The notes under the pieces are model-generated. The model was not told the origin of the DNA. It saw nothing but the letters and a program-made list of their open reading frames with translations, and made no database searches. Below are positions 40,348-49,044 of a stretch of DNA of 64,000 bases, piece after piece. Where the stretch lies: NCBI GenBank assembly GCA_025060415.1, contig JANXBT010000002.1:1-64000 (forward strand), written 5' to 3'. Origin of the DNA: Candidatus Bipolaricaulota bacterium (GTDB lineage: Bacteria; Bipolaricaulota; Bipolaricaulia; Bipolaricaulales; Bipolaricaulaceae). Numbering within the stretch: position 1 is the first letter of the stretch; every line of letters begins with the position of its first letter. A program made the position numbers and the translations under genes.

Positions 40348-41323
40348 GTCCGGCCAGGTAACAGGCTACCCCATGGTCGCGGTGTTCCACAAGGGGCGGG
40401 TGGGGCGCGGTGCGGCAGAGGTCCTGGGCGCGGGGGCAGCGCGGCAGGAAGCGGCACTGGGGCGGGGGGTTCACGGCGGCCACCACGTCGCCCTTGATCT
40501 CCGGCGGCGCGCGGGTGTAGGTGGGATCGGGAACGGGCACCGCCGCGATCAGGGCCTGGGTGTAGGGGTGGAGGGGGTTCTGCAACACCTCCTCCGTGGG
40601 GCCCACCTCCACGATCTTCCCCAGGTACATCACCGCCAAGCGGTCGCACATGTAGCGGGCCACGGCCAAATCGTGGGTGATGTAGAGGTAGCTGACCCCC
40701 AGCTCCTGGCGCAGTCCCAAAAGAAGGTCCATGATCCCCGCGCGGATGGAGACATCGAGCATGGAGGTGGGCTCGTCGGCCACCACGAACTTGGGGTGGA
40801 CAACCATGGCCCGGGCGATGGCCACGCGTTGGCGCTGCCCCCCGGAGAGCTCGTGGGGGTAGCGGAACATGAAGGTCTCCGGCGGGGTGAGCCCCACCTG
40901 GGCCAGGATCTCCGCCACCCGCGCCTCCCGCTCCGCCAGCGAGCGCACCCCGTGGATCCAGAGGGGCTCGGCGATGGTGTCGAACACGGTGAACCGGGGG
41001 TTTAGGGACTCGTAGGGGTCCTGGAAGATCATCTGGACCTTGCGGCGGAAGGCGCGGAGGGCCGGGCCGCGCCGAAGGCGGGTGATGTCCTGTCCTTCCA
41101 GCACGATCCGGCCGGAGGTGGGCTCAAGGAGCTTCACTAGAAGCTTCCCGGTGGTGGTCTTCCCGCAGCCGGACTCGCCCACGAGCCCGAAGATCTCCCC
41201 CTCCTCCACGGCGAAGGAGACCCCGTCCACGGCGTGGACGTAGTGCCGCACCCGCAGGGCGAACACCCGGCGCTTCACGGGGAAGAGCTTGGTCAGGCTG
41301 TCCACGGCCACTAAGGGGCTCAT
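40340..41323 (-). CDS. Peptide-type ABC importer ATPase (OppF-like)
   Basis: 327 residues: LTKLFPVKRRVFALRVRHYVHAVDGVSF is the OppF N-terminal pattern, then Walker A GESGCGKTT, FQDPYESLNPRFTV, signature LSGGQRQRVAIARAM, Walker B FVVADEPTSMLD and the C-terminal CRFLPRCPRAQDLC. ATGA overlap with the OppD-like gene and 8-nt overlap with the S1 gene. Confidence 0.95.
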   Translation of the reverse strand: MSPLVAVDSLTKLFPVKRRVFALRVRHYVHAVDGVSFAVEEGEIFGLVGESGCGKTTTGKLLVKLLEPTSGRIVLEGQDITRLRRGPALRAFRRKVQMIFQDPYESLNPRFTVFDTIAEPLWIHGVRSLAEREARVAEILAQVGLTPPETFMFRYPHELSGGQRQRVAIARAMVVHPKFVVADEPTSMLDVSIRAGIMDLLLGLRQELGVSYLYITHDLAVARYMCDRLAVMYLGKIVEVGPTEEVLQNPLHPYTQALIAAVPVPDPTYTRAPPEIKGDVVAAVNPPPQCRFLPRCPRAQDLCRTAPHPPLVEHRDHGVACYLAGHG

Positions 41324-42288
41324 GCGCACCTCCGGTGTTGGGGATGCCAACAGGCCACGCAGTGGCCGGGTTCGACCTCCGCGTAGGGGGGCGCCTGGGT
41401 GCGGCAGACCTCCGTGGCCAGGGCGCACCGGGGGTGGAAGCGGCACCCCGGGGGCGGCCGGAGGAGGTCCGGAGGCTCGCCGGGAAGCCCCCGGAGCCTC
41501 CGCTTCTCCCCCTTCAGGGAGGGGAAGGCGGACATGAGGGCCAAGGTGTAGGGGTGGGCTGGGCGCTGGAAGATGGCCACGGTATCCCCAAACTCCACGA
41601 GGTTTCCGGCGTACATGACCCCCAGACGCCGGGAGACCTCGGCGATCACGGCGATGTCGTGGGAGATGTAAAGCAGGGCCATGTTCAACTGCCGGCGCAC
41701 CTCCTCGATGCGCCGGAGGATGCGGTCTTGCACGATCACGTCCAGGGCGGTGGTGGGCTCGTCGGCGATGACCAGCTTGGGATCGCAGGCGAGGGCCATG
41801 GCGATCACCGCCCGCTGCTTCATCCCGCCCGAGTACTCGTGGGGGTAGCGGTCCATGAGCTCCGGGGCCAAGCCCACAAGGTCGAAGAGGTGGGCCACGC
41901 GCCGGCGGGCCTCCGCGTAGGAGATGTTCAGGTGCGTCTGCATGGCCTCGATGATCTGGTCGCCCACGCGGTACACGGGGTTCAGGGAGTTCATGGCCGC
42001 CTGGAAGATCATGGAGATCCCGCGCCAGCGGACCCTGCGCATCTCGTTCTCCGGAAGGCGCAGGAGGTCCACCCCCTCGAAGAGGATCTGCCCGCCCAGG
42101 ACCTTGGCGTTGTCCGGCAGGAGGCGCAGGAGGGCCAGGGCCAGGGAGGTCTTCCCGCACCCGGACTCGCCCACAAGGCCGAGGGCTTCCCCCGGCTCGA
42201 TCGCAAAGGTGACGCCATCCACCGCGTGGACGTCCCCCATCTTGGTGGCGTAGTGCAGGGTGAGCTCGCGCACGTCCAGAAGGGGCAT
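41320..42288 (-). CDS. Peptide-type ABC importer ATPase (OppD-like)
   Basis: 322 residues: Walker A GESGCGKTS, IFQAAMNSLNPVYRVGDQI, signature YSGGMKQRAVIAMAL, LVIADEPTTALDVIVQD, and C-terminal CRFHPRCALATEVCRTQ. Second ATPase of the operon that starts with the binding protein at 46361. Overlaps OppF by ATGA and lies 3 nt after the permease gene. Confidence 0.95.
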   Translation of the reverse strand: MPLLDVRELTLHYATKMGDVHAVDGVTFAIEPGEALGLVGESGCGKTSLALALLRLLPDNAKVLGGQILFEGVDLLRLPENEMRRVRWRGISMIFQAAMNSLNPVYRVGDQIIEAMQTHLNISYAEARRRVAHLFDLVGLAPELMDRYPHEYSGGMKQRAVIAMALACDPKLVIADEPTTALDVIVQDRILRRIEEVRRQLNMALLYISHDIAVIAEVSRRLGVMYAGNLVEFGDTVAIFQRPAHPYTLALMSAFPSLKGEKRRLRGLPGEPPDLLRPPPGCRFHPRCALATEVCRTQAPPYAEVEPGHCVACWHPQHRRCA

Positions 42289-42291
42289 GGC

Positions 42292-43239
42292 TCACCTCTT
42301 GCGCAGCCGCGGGTTGACCAACGTCTCCAGGCCCCGGCCCACGAGGTAGAAGGCGAAGCACAGGAGGGTGATGGCCACGCCGGGCGGGGCCCACAGCCAC
42401 CAGTATTGGCCGAAAGCCCCAAGGTACCCCGCCGATTCCGCGGTGTGGATCATGATCCCCCAGCTCATGCGGATGTCCAAAAGCCCAAAGTAGGAGAGCA
42501 CGGCCTCGGTGAACACCGCCCCGGTCACGCTGAACATCATGTACAGGAAGGAGAGGGGCAGGATGTTGGGGATGATGTGCCGGCGGATGATGTGGAAGGC
42601 GCTTCCGCCCGCGACCTTGGCGGCCTCGATGTAGGGCTTGACCTTCACGGTGAGGGCCTGGGCCTTGAGGGTGAGGGTGATGCCTCCAAAGCCCGAGAAC
42701 ACCCCCATCACCAGGGCCAAGCGCACCAGGTCCAGGTGGATCACGCTGCGCAGGACCATGAGGAGGGCGATGAAGGGGAAAAGCATGACCAGGTCGGCAA
42801 TGCGCATGAAGATCGCGTCCACAATCCCCCCGAAGTAGGCGCACACGGCGCCGATGAGGGTGCCGATGGTCACGGTGATGAGGGCGGCGGTCACGCCCAG
42901 GGCGAACTCCGAGCGCGTGGACCACATGAGCTGGGAGAGGACGTCCCGGCCGATGGGATCGGTCCCCAAGGGGTGGGCGGGGGAGGGCGGGGCGGGGTGC
43001 TTCCCCACCAGGTCGGGGTCAAAGCCCACAATGGGGTCGTACACGCGCGGATCCCAGACCGTGGCCATGAGGATGGGATGGGCCACCATCATGAGCACGA
43101 AAAGGAGGATGATCCCCAGCCCCAGGGGACCGATGCGGGACTCCCAAAACAAGGCCCAGTTCCGCCGGAAGCTGCGCAGGAAAAGGCGGGCCCGCACCCT
43201 CCACAACGGCTCCAACCGCACCCGGCTCTCCACAGCCAT
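42292..43239 (-). CDS. ABC importer permease (OppC-like)
   Basis: 315 residues, ordinary OppC length, unlike the expanded paralogue at 31745-33091. TM1 at about 38-58, then HPLGTDPIGRDVLSQLMWSTR, the standard OppC start of the core, and the coupling loop KPYIEAAKVAGGSAFHIIRRHIIPNILP. Forms the channel with the OppB-like subunit 9 nt upstream. Confidence 0.95.
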   Translation of the reverse strand: MAVESRVRLEPLWRVRARLFLRSFRRNWALFWESRIGPLGLGIILLFVLMMVAHPILMATVWDPRVYDPIVGFDPDLVGKHPAPPSPAHPLGTDPIGRDVLSQLMWSTRSEFALGVTAALITVTIGTLIGAVCAYFGGIVDAIFMRIADLVMLFPFIALLMVLRSVIHLDLVRLALVMGVFSGFGGITLTLKAQALTVKVKPYIEAAKVAGGSAFHIIRRHIIPNILPLSFLYMMFSVTGAVFTEAVLSYFGLLDIRMSWGIMIHTAESAGYLGAFGQYWWLWAPPGVAITLLCFAFYLVGRGLETLVNPRLRKR

Positions 43240-43248
43240 GGCCGCTCC

Positions 43249-44400
43249 TTAATAGGAGATGCGGGGATCCAGGAAGGCGTACAGCACGTCCACCACGAGG
43301 TGCAAAAGGAGCACGAGGATCCCGGTGAAGATGAGGCAACCCATGGCCAGGGGGAAGTCCTGCTGGAGCACGGCCTCCAGGTAGGTGAGGCCCATGCCCT
43401 TCCAGGAGAACATGGTTTCCGTGACGATCCCGCCGGAGACGATGAACCCCAGCCCGATGGTGAAGTTGGTGACGGTGGGGAGGAGGGCGGTGCGGGCCGC
43501 GTGCCGGTCGCGCACGACCTTGTCGGGGAGCCCTTTAGCCCGGGCCGTGGTGATGTAGTCCTCGCGGATCACCTCCAGCATGGAGTCCCGCATGAGGAGC
43601 ATGGTCCCCCCAAAGGAGATGAGGGTCACGGCCAGGACGGGCAGGACCATGTGCCAGACGATGTCCCAGGCGTAGGGGCCGAGGCCGGACTGCCACCAAG
43701 CCCCGGCCGCCAGGGCCAGCCCGAGGAGGACGAGGGCGCGGCGGGCCCAGGCCCGCGGCCGGGGATGACCGATCCCCCGGGTGACCAGGAAGCCTCCCCC
43801 CCAGAGGGCCAACAGGCCGGCCACGGTGGCCGTAAGAAGGAGGAACACGGTCTGGGGCGGGACCGGCGGCCGCAGCCATAGGGAAGGGGTGAGGAACCCC
43901 CCGCTCCGGAACCAACCCAGCACGTTGGAGAAAACGTAAAGGAGGACGATGGCCAAAAGCGGGGTGAAGACGGTGTAGAAGAGGACGCCGGTCACGGTGA
44001 CCGCGTAGTCGGAGAGGCGCCCCCTCCGCCACGCGATGTGCTTGCCCAAGGGAAACCCCAGGGCGAAGGCCACCAAGTCGGCCACGAGGAAGAGCACGGC
44101 CGTGCGGGGGAGCCGCTCCTTGATGATGTCCCAGACCTCGCGCGGGTAGTGCTGAAAGGAAACGCCGAGGTTCCCAGTGAACACGTTGCGGATGTAGTGA
44201 ACGTACTGGTCCCAGACGCTCCCGGTGAGGCCAAGCCGCTCCTGCAGGGCTTTCCGGGCCTCCGGCGGGATCTTGGGGTTCATGATGAACTGCTTGGTGT
44301 AGTCGCCGGGCATGGCCTGGAAGAGGAGGAAGACCACGGTCAAGAAGAGGAAGAAGGTGACGAGGATTTGGGCCAGGCGTCCGGCGAGGAACCGCAGCAT
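43249..44400 (-). CDS. ABC importer permease (OppB-like)
   Basis: 383 residues. N-terminal QILVTFFLFLTVVFLLFQAMPGD is the OppB start; YITTARAKGLPDKVVRDRHAARTALLPTVTNF is the coupling loop, and ETMFSWKGMGLTYLEAV the usual C-terminal block. Between the first helices and the core are two extra hydrophobic stretches (TVFLLLTATVAGLLALWGGG and RALVLLGLALAAGAWW), so it is longer than typical. Preceded by a hairpin that separates it from the binding protein. Confidence 0.93.
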   Translation of the reverse strand: MLRFLAGRLAQILVTFFLFLTVVFLLFQAMPGDYTKQFIMNPKIPPEARKALQERLGLTGSVWDQYVHYIRNVFTGNLGVSFQHYPREVWDIIKERLPRTAVLFLVADLVAFALGFPLGKHIAWRRGRLSDYAVTVTGVLFYTVFTPLLAIVLLYVFSNVLGWFRSGGFLTPSLWLRPPVPPQTVFLLLTATVAGLLALWGGGFLVTRGIGHPRPRAWARRALVLLGLALAAGAWWQSGLGPYAWDIVWHMVLPVLAVTLISFGGTMLLMRDSMLEVIREDYITTARAKGLPDKVVRDRHAARTALLPTVTNFTIGLGFIVSGGIVTETMFSWKGMGLTYLEAVLQQDFPLAMGCLIFTGILVLLLHLVVDVLYAFLDPRISY

Positions 44401-44421
44401 GGTGGGGCCTCCTCAGGGGAA

Positions 44422-44451
44422 AAGACGGGGGGTGGCCGACCACCACCCCCC
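44422..44451 (-). terminator. Probable terminator/attenuator between binding protein and permease
   Basis: Stem GGGGGGTGG (44427-44435) with CCACCCCCC (44443-44451) and a 7-nt loop; on the minus strand it is followed by GTCTTTTCCCC. The T-tract is short, so termination may be partial. Same position as the stronger hairpin in the first importer operon. Confidence 0.6.
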
Positions 44452-44474
44452 GCGTCCCATGCGCCCGCAGCGCC

Positions 44475-46361
44475 TCACTTCAGGGCCTTGACCGTGGTGA
44501 GCGGCCACACGAACTGGATCCCGCCCAGGACCTCCGTGTAGGGGAACGCGATCCGATCCGCACGGAAGGCCTCCTTGATGGGCGTGTCGAACAGGATCAC
44601 GTAGGGCACGTCTTCGGCGAGCAGCTCCTGCATCCGGAACACCAGGGGCCGGGCCTCCTCCACGCTCTTGGCCGCCAGGAAGGCCTCGGCCAAACGGTCG
44701 TATTCAGGGTTGCGGTAGCCCGGGGTGTTGAACCCCTCCGGCACGTCCTGGGAGGAATGCCAGAAGTAGTAGAGGTAGTCGGGGAAGGCCGGGTTCCCCA
44801 GGGACCACCCGAGGATGTACATGTCGAAGTCAAAGCCGTCCGGAGCCCACACCTTGTTCACCAGCACGTTGAACCCGGTGAGGTTGGCCTTCACGGGGAT
44901 GGCCAACTCCCGGCACCACTGCTCGATGTATAGGGCGAACGTGGCGCGCAAGGGGTCGTACCCCGCCGAGGGGGCTAGGAGCTCCAGCTCCGGGCAGTCC
45001 CGGCCGTCGGGGAGCTTGAAGCCCTTGGGGGCCGGGACCTCCGTGCCGTCCGGCAGCACCCCGATCACCGCCTCGTTGCGCGTGCCGGGGTGGATCACCT
45101 TGGGCTCCGCCTCCCAGGAGAAGCCGGCCTCCTTAAGGACGCGCACGGCTTCGGCCACCCGCTCGGCCCGCGTCAGGCCCCGGCCGTAGACCACGATGTT
45201 GGGGTTGTGCCAGAACGGGTTGGATTCGGGCACCGCCGAGTACATGGGCGTGATGATGCCCTGGAACACGCTCTCCGCCACGTACTCCCGGTCGATCAGG
45301 GTGGCGATGGCCACGCGGAAGGCCTTGTAGTTCATGGGCTCCCGGCGCAGGTTGAACGCCAGGTACCGGAAGCCCCAGGGCGGGTTGGAGATGATCTGCA
45401 CCCCGGGCGTAGCTTTGAGGCGGTCCTCGAACCCCTTGGCCAGGCCCAGGGGGTTCAAGAACATGGCGATCTCGCCCTTCTGGAGGGCGAGCACCGCGGC
45501 CTCCTGGTTCAGGTAGATCGGGTAAACGATGGAGTCCACGTAGGGCCCTTCGGTGAGCTCGTAGAGGACCGGGCCGGTGGCGCCGCCGTAGGCCTCAAAG
45601 GAGTAGTTCAGCTTGGGATTGCGGAGCGCAGCCCCGCCGCCCGCGTAAAGGACGAGGGTCTCCCCCGTGGCGTAGTAGGCGGGGTTCTTGTCGACCACGG
45701 CGAAGGCGCCGGGCTCCCAGCGCACGAGGTCGTAGCCGCCCAGGATCGGCTCGTCCTCCGGGACCACCGCCAACAGCGAGCCCGCAGGGTCCTCGGTCTG
45801 GAGAGCCGCCTGCCACTTCGGCTCCCAATAGGCCTTCTGCACGATGGGACAGCCCAAGGCCCCAAAGGTCCACTCCCCAAGCCCGGGTTCCGTCGCGTAC
45901 ACGAACCTCACGGTGTAGTCGTCGACCTTCTCCACGGCGAGAAGGGAGTTCGGGCAATAGCTGGGCCAGTTGCCGCCCAGCGCCAAAGCCATGCGCATCC
46001 CGTCCACCTCGGTGAGGAGGACGTTGAAGGTGAACACCACGTCGTCCGCGGTGAAGGGGGTTCCATCCGTCCAGAAGATGCCTTGGCGGATCTTCACCGT
46101 GGCCACCCACTTCCCGTCCCCCTCCACGAAGGGGCTTGGGAAGCCCTCGGCCAGGCTAGGAAGCCAGATCCAGACGGGGGGCACCGGGCCATAGAGGGCC
46201 CCGTGTTGGCCAGCCAAAACGTAGGTATTCCACACCGTGGCGTCCGGTCCGATGCGGGCCCAGATGTTCGTGGTGGTCAGGTCCTCGAAGATCCCGATGT
46301 TGAGCACCTGGCCCGCCGCCCACAACCCAATCGCCGCCACCAGCATCCACGCCTTGCGCAC
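44475..46361 (-). CDS. Family 5 peptide-type substrate-binding protein
   Basis: 628 residues with a signal peptide (RKAWMLVAAIGLWAAG). The domain order is canonical: RQGIFWTDGTPFTADDVVFTFNVL near the N-terminus, VEKVDDYTVRFVYATEPG, LNQEAAVLALQKGEIAMFLNP, then YKAFRVAIATLIDREYVAESV and the C-terminal FDMYILGWSLGNPAFPDYLYYF. GTG at 46361 chosen because GGAGGTCGCG precedes it and the signal begins there; frame runs on to 46430 without signal-like sequence. Solute-binding subunit for the downstream OppBCDF genes; ligand unknown. Confidence 0.92.
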   Translation of the reverse strand: MRKAWMLVAAIGLWAAGQVLNIGIFEDLTTTNIWARIGPDATVWNTYVLAGQHGALYGPVPPVWIWLPSLAEGFPSPFVEGDGKWVATVKIRQGIFWTDGTPFTADDVVFTFNVLLTEVDGMRMALALGGNWPSYCPNSLLAVEKVDDYTVRFVYATEPGLGEWTFGALGCPIVQKAYWEPKWQAALQTEDPAGSLLAVVPEDEPILGGYDLVRWEPGAFAVVDKNPAYYATGETLVLYAGGGAALRNPKLNYSFEAYGGATGPVLYELTEGPYVDSIVYPIYLNQEAAVLALQKGEIAMFLNPLGLAKGFEDRLKATPGVQIISNPPWGFRYLAFNLRREPMNYKAFRVAIATLIDREYVAESVFQGIITPMYSAVPESNPFWHNPNIVVYGRGLTRAERVAEAVRVLKEAGFSWEAEPKVIHPGTRNEAVIGVLPDGTEVPAPKGFKLPDGRDCPELELLAPSAGYDPLRATFALYIEQWCRELAIPVKANLTGFNVLVNKVWAPDGFDFDMYILGWSLGNPAFPDYLYYFWHSSQDVPEGFNTPGYRNPEYDRLAEAFLAAKSVEEARPLVFRMQELLAEDVPYVILFDTPIKEAFRADRIAFPYTEVLGGIQFVWPLTTVKALK

Positions 46362-46437
46362 CGCGACCTCCTTAGGGAATCCGAAAAGCTTGAAGCCTTT
46401 GTGCCGCACGCGTTGGGCCCGCCCGACCACCCCCTTC

Positions 46438-46626
46438 CTAGGCCTTCTGCACCTTGCCGGCCTTCAGGCACCGGGTGCACACCCGGATCCGCCGCCGCAC
46501 CCCGTCGATCACCGCGTGGACCCGCTGCAGGTTCGGTGCGCGCACCTTGGGGCTGCGCTTTCCGGAGTGGGAAACGCTCCGGCCGTGGCTCACCCTCCGG
46601 CCGCAGATGGCGCATTCCCTAGCCAT
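46438..46626 (-). CDS. rpmB: 50S ribosomal protein L28 (zinc-binding form)
   Basis: 62 residues: MARECAICGRRVSHGRSVSHSG, then KVRAPNLQRVHAVIDG and VRVCTRCLKAGKV (here IRVCTRCLKAGKV). Both CxxC pairs are kept, so this is the zinc-containing version. The ATG at 46626 overlaps the tsaB stop by 8 nt. Confidence 0.97.
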   Translation of the reverse strand: MARECAICGRRVSHGRSVSHSGKRSPKVRAPNLQRVHAVIDGVRRRIRVCTRCLKAGKVQKA

Positions 46627-47290
46627 GGTCACCCTCCTTGTGCACGTAGTGCGGTTCCAAAGCCAGGATGTCCGCGCTGCCTTCGCGATTGTACTTGGCA
46701 AGCCCCAACCGCGCCACCACGAGCGGGTGGGGCACGCAAAAATGCTCGGGCGCGAGGACCACCTCCGGAGCCTGGGCCTGGAGCTCCTGGGCGAAGCGGA
46801 GGGCCCCCGAGCCCACAAGGAGCACGGGGGAGCGCTCGCGCACCCGGGCGAGGGCCTCGGCGAAGGGAAGGACGGTCTCCATCCCCGCCCGGTCCCGCTC
46901 CACCCACGCCATGTACACGTACTCCCGGCGGTCGTGGATCCACACGCAGACCCGGCCCGGCCACACCTCCGCCCAGGGAAGGCCCAGGACCTCGGTTTGG
47001 CGCACGCCCACCAGGGGAAGCCCGCGGGCCTGGGCCAGGGCCTTGGCCAGGCTCAGGCCCAGGCGGAGCCCGGTGAACGAGCCCGGCCCGAGGTCCACGG
47101 CCACAAGGCCGATGTGCCCCCAGTCGAGGCGGGCCACCCGCAGCGCCTCCTGCACGAGCTCGGGGAGGACCTCCCCACGCCCCGGCCCCAAGGGCGCAAG
47201 GAGCTCCACTTGGGCCTCCGGGCCGTGGATGGCCACGCCCCCCACGTTTCCCGCGCTCTCCAACGCCAGGACGTGCATGGGCCGGATCAT
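46619..47290 (-). CDS. tsaB: tRNA threonylcarbamoyladenosine biosynthesis protein TsaB
   Basis: 223 residues: VLALESAGNVGGVAI (phosphate loop), LVAVDLGPGSFTGLRLGLSLAKALAQ and VWIHDRREYVYMAWV, the TsaB pattern. Acts with TsaC, TsaD and TsaE to make t6A37 in tRNAs reading ANN codons. The ATG at 47290 overlaps the ribF stop as ATGA; an ATG at 47278 is nearer the family start and cannot be excluded. Confidence 0.92.
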   Translation of the reverse strand: MIRPMHVLALESAGNVGGVAIHGPEAQVELLAPLGPGRGEVLPELVQEALRVARLDWGHIGLVAVDLGPGSFTGLRLGLSLAKALAQARGLPLVGVRQTEVLGLPWAEVWPGRVCVWIHDRREYVYMAWVERDRAGMETVLPFAEALARVRERSPVLLVGSGALRFAQELQAQAPEVVLAPEHFCVPHPLVVARLGLAKYNREGSADILALEPHYVHKEGDHG

Positions 47291-48156
47291 AAGAGGAGGG
47301 AGCGGGGAGGCTCCACCTCCGCCAGGAGGGCCTGGGCGCGGGCCGCGTCGCGCGCGATCTGTTGGGCCAGCGCCTCGGGGGTGGGAAAGGCCTGGTCGGG
47401 GCGCAGGAAGGCCAGGAGGTGCACCTCCACTTCGGCCACGCCCGCCGGCGGGGGCGCAAAGAGGTGGACCTCCGCGGAGGGCGGAAGCCCGGGGAAGGTG
47501 GGGCGCTTCCCCTGGTAGAAGAGCCCGGGGCCGCCGCCGCCGGGCCAGAAGGCCCAGGCGAGGTAAACCCCGTCGGCGGGCCGAAGGAGGACGGGGTCGA
47601 GGGCGAGGTTCAGGGTGGGGAAGCCCAGGCGGCGGGCCAGGCCCGCGCCGGGCACCACCCGCCCCAGGAGCGCCGGCGGCCGGCCCAGCAGCCGCGCGGC
47701 CCGCTCCACCTCCCCCTGCGCAAGGAGCTCGCGGATGCGCCGGGCGCTCACCACCTCGCCCTCCAGCCGAAGGGGCTCCACCACCAGGACCTCCAGGCCC
47801 AGCCGTTCGCCCAGGGCGCGGGCCTGTTCCGGGCCGGCCTCGCGCCCCCGGCCGAAGCGGTGGTCCGGCCCCATCACCAGCGCCCGCCCCCCCAAACGGC
47901 CCCCGATCTCCTCCCGCAGGAACTCCTCGGCCCCAAGATCCCGCACCCGTTCCCACGGGACCACCTCCACCTCGTCGGCCAGCGCCGCAAGGAGGCGCAC
48001 CTTGGCGGCCAGGGGGAGGAGGGCCGGGGGCTCGGGGGGGAAGGTGTAAGCGAGGAGGGAGCCCCGGCGGGCCTGGGCCAGGGCGCGGGCCTGGGCCAGG
48101 AGGTGGCGGTGCCCAAGGTGCACGCCGTCGAAGCGGCCCACGGCCACCACGCGCAT
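47287..48156 (-). CDS. ribF: Bifunctional riboflavin kinase / FAD synthetase
   Basis: 289 residues. N-terminal FAD synthetase domain: VAVGRFDGVHLGHRHLL with the HxGH nucleotidyltransferase motif, and VMGPDHRFGRGREA. VVSARRIRELLAQGEVERAARLLGRPPALLGRVVPGAGL leads to the flavokinase half with RLGFPTLNLAL and a GVYLAWAF strand. Makes FMN and FAD. Coupled to tsaB. Confidence 0.95.
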   Translation of the reverse strand: MRVVAVGRFDGVHLGHRHLLAQARALAQARRGSLLAYTFPPEPPALLPLAAKVRLLAALADEVEVVPWERVRDLGAEEFLREEIGGRLGGRALVMGPDHRFGRGREAGPEQARALGERLGLEVLVVEPLRLEGEVVSARRIRELLAQGEVERAARLLGRPPALLGRVVPGAGLARRLGFPTLNLALDPVLLRPADGVYLAWAFWPGGGGPGLFYQGKRPTFPGLPPSAEVHLFAPPPAGVAEVEVHLLAFLRPDQAFPTPEALAQQIARDAARAQALLAEVEPPRSLLL

Positions 48157-48160
48157 GGGC

Positions 48161-48967
48161 TCAATAGGCCCCGGCGACGAGGAGGAGCCAGCCCTGCGGG
48201 CGGCGGGAGGCGTACAGGACGCGGCTCCCGTCCGGGGCCCAGGCGGGGAACGCGTCCTCCCAGGGGTCCGCGGTCACCGGGAAGGGCTCCCCCCCGCGCA
48301 GGGGGAGGATCCAGATGTCCGGGGCGCCCCCGCGGGTGGAAACGAAGGCCGCCCAAAGGCCGTCGGGCGAGACCCGCGGGCACCAGTCGAAGTGGGCGTC
48401 GGCCGTGAGCTGCAGGAGGTTGCGCGCGCGCAAGTCGTAGTAGAAGAGGTCCCAACTCCCCTCGCCCTCCCGGGGCAGCAGCCCGACGAAAAGGAGGCCC
48501 AGGCCGTTGGGGGTGAACTCCGGGGTGGCCTTGGCCCAAGCCCCGCCCACCACGGCCTCCACCGCCCCCGTGGCCACGTCCAGGAGCACCAGGCGGTCCC
48601 AGTCCTCCACGAACGCCACGCGCGTCCCGTCCCAGGCCACCGTGGGCCACCGGGGGAGGGAGGGGGCGCGGTAGAGGAGCACGGGGGGCTCGAGGGCAAG
48701 GGTCCCCCGCCAAAGCCCGGGGTCGCCCTCCGGCGAGAGGCCGGAGAACACGAACCAATCGGGGCCTCCGAAGCGGGCCCACTCCACGAGGAACCCGGGG
48801 TAGGCGGGCCGCAGCTCGCGCCCCTCGGGGGCCAGGCCCAGGTAGAGCCTTCCCCCCGCGACGAGGAGCAGGTGGACCCCATCGGGCGCCCAGTCCAGGG
48901 CCGTGAGGTCGCGGATTTGCCCGCAGGCGGGGAGGGCGAGGAGAAGGAGGATCAGCGCCGCACGCAT
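48161..48967 (-). CDS. TolB-like beta-propeller lipoprotein
   Basis: 268 residues. Signal MRAALILLLLALPAC with a lipobox cysteine. Repeats of the WAPDG/SPDG type follow (LDWAPDGVHLLLVAG, FTPNGLGLLFVG, VSPDGLWAAFVS, WAPDGSRVLYAS), i.e. PD40/TolB-like propeller blades. The ATG at 48967 is preferred to 49003 because it begins the signal and TACAAT ends 7 nt before it. A role like TolB in the envelope is possible, but no other Tol-Pal gene is nearby. Confidence 0.82.
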   Translation of the reverse strand: MRAALILLLLALPACGQIRDLTALDWAPDGVHLLLVAGGRLYLGLAPEGRELRPAYPGFLVEWARFGGPDWFVFSGLSPEGDPGLWRGTLALEPPVLLYRAPSLPRWPTVAWDGTRVAFVEDWDRLVLLDVATGAVEAVVGGAWAKATPEFTPNGLGLLFVGLLPREGEGSWDLFYYDLRARNLLQLTADAHFDWCPRVSPDGLWAAFVSTRGGAPDIWILPLRGGEPFPVTADPWEDAFPAWAPDGSRVLYASRRPQGWLLLVAGAY

Positions 48968-48974
48968 CGGGCGC

Positions 48975-49003
48975 ATTGTAGGACCGGCCCGCATGGGGAG
49001 CAA
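48975..49003 (-). promoter_or_regulatory. Promoter of the TolB-like gene (leaderless arrangement)
   Basis: Minus-strand TTGCTC (49003-48998), 17-nt spacer, TACAAT (48980-48975), 7 nt before the ATG. Back-to-back with the ruvB promoter. Confidence 0.7.
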
Positions 49004-49029
49004 ACTGGCGCCCGGTTCCCATCCCCCGC

Positions 49030-49035
49030 TACAAT
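49030..49035 (+). promoter_or_regulatory. ruvB -10 element (leaderless arrangement)
   Basis: TACAAT ending 9 nt before the ATG at 49045; the -35 is weak. No Shine-Dalgarno can fit. Confidence 0.65.
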
Positions 49036-49044
49036 GGCCTTGCG

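Noticed and set aside
41335-43881. An 848-codon plus-strand open frame over the second ABC importer
   Set aside because: Same antisense effect across three overlapping importer genes; it crosses their boundaries and has no start signal or motif.
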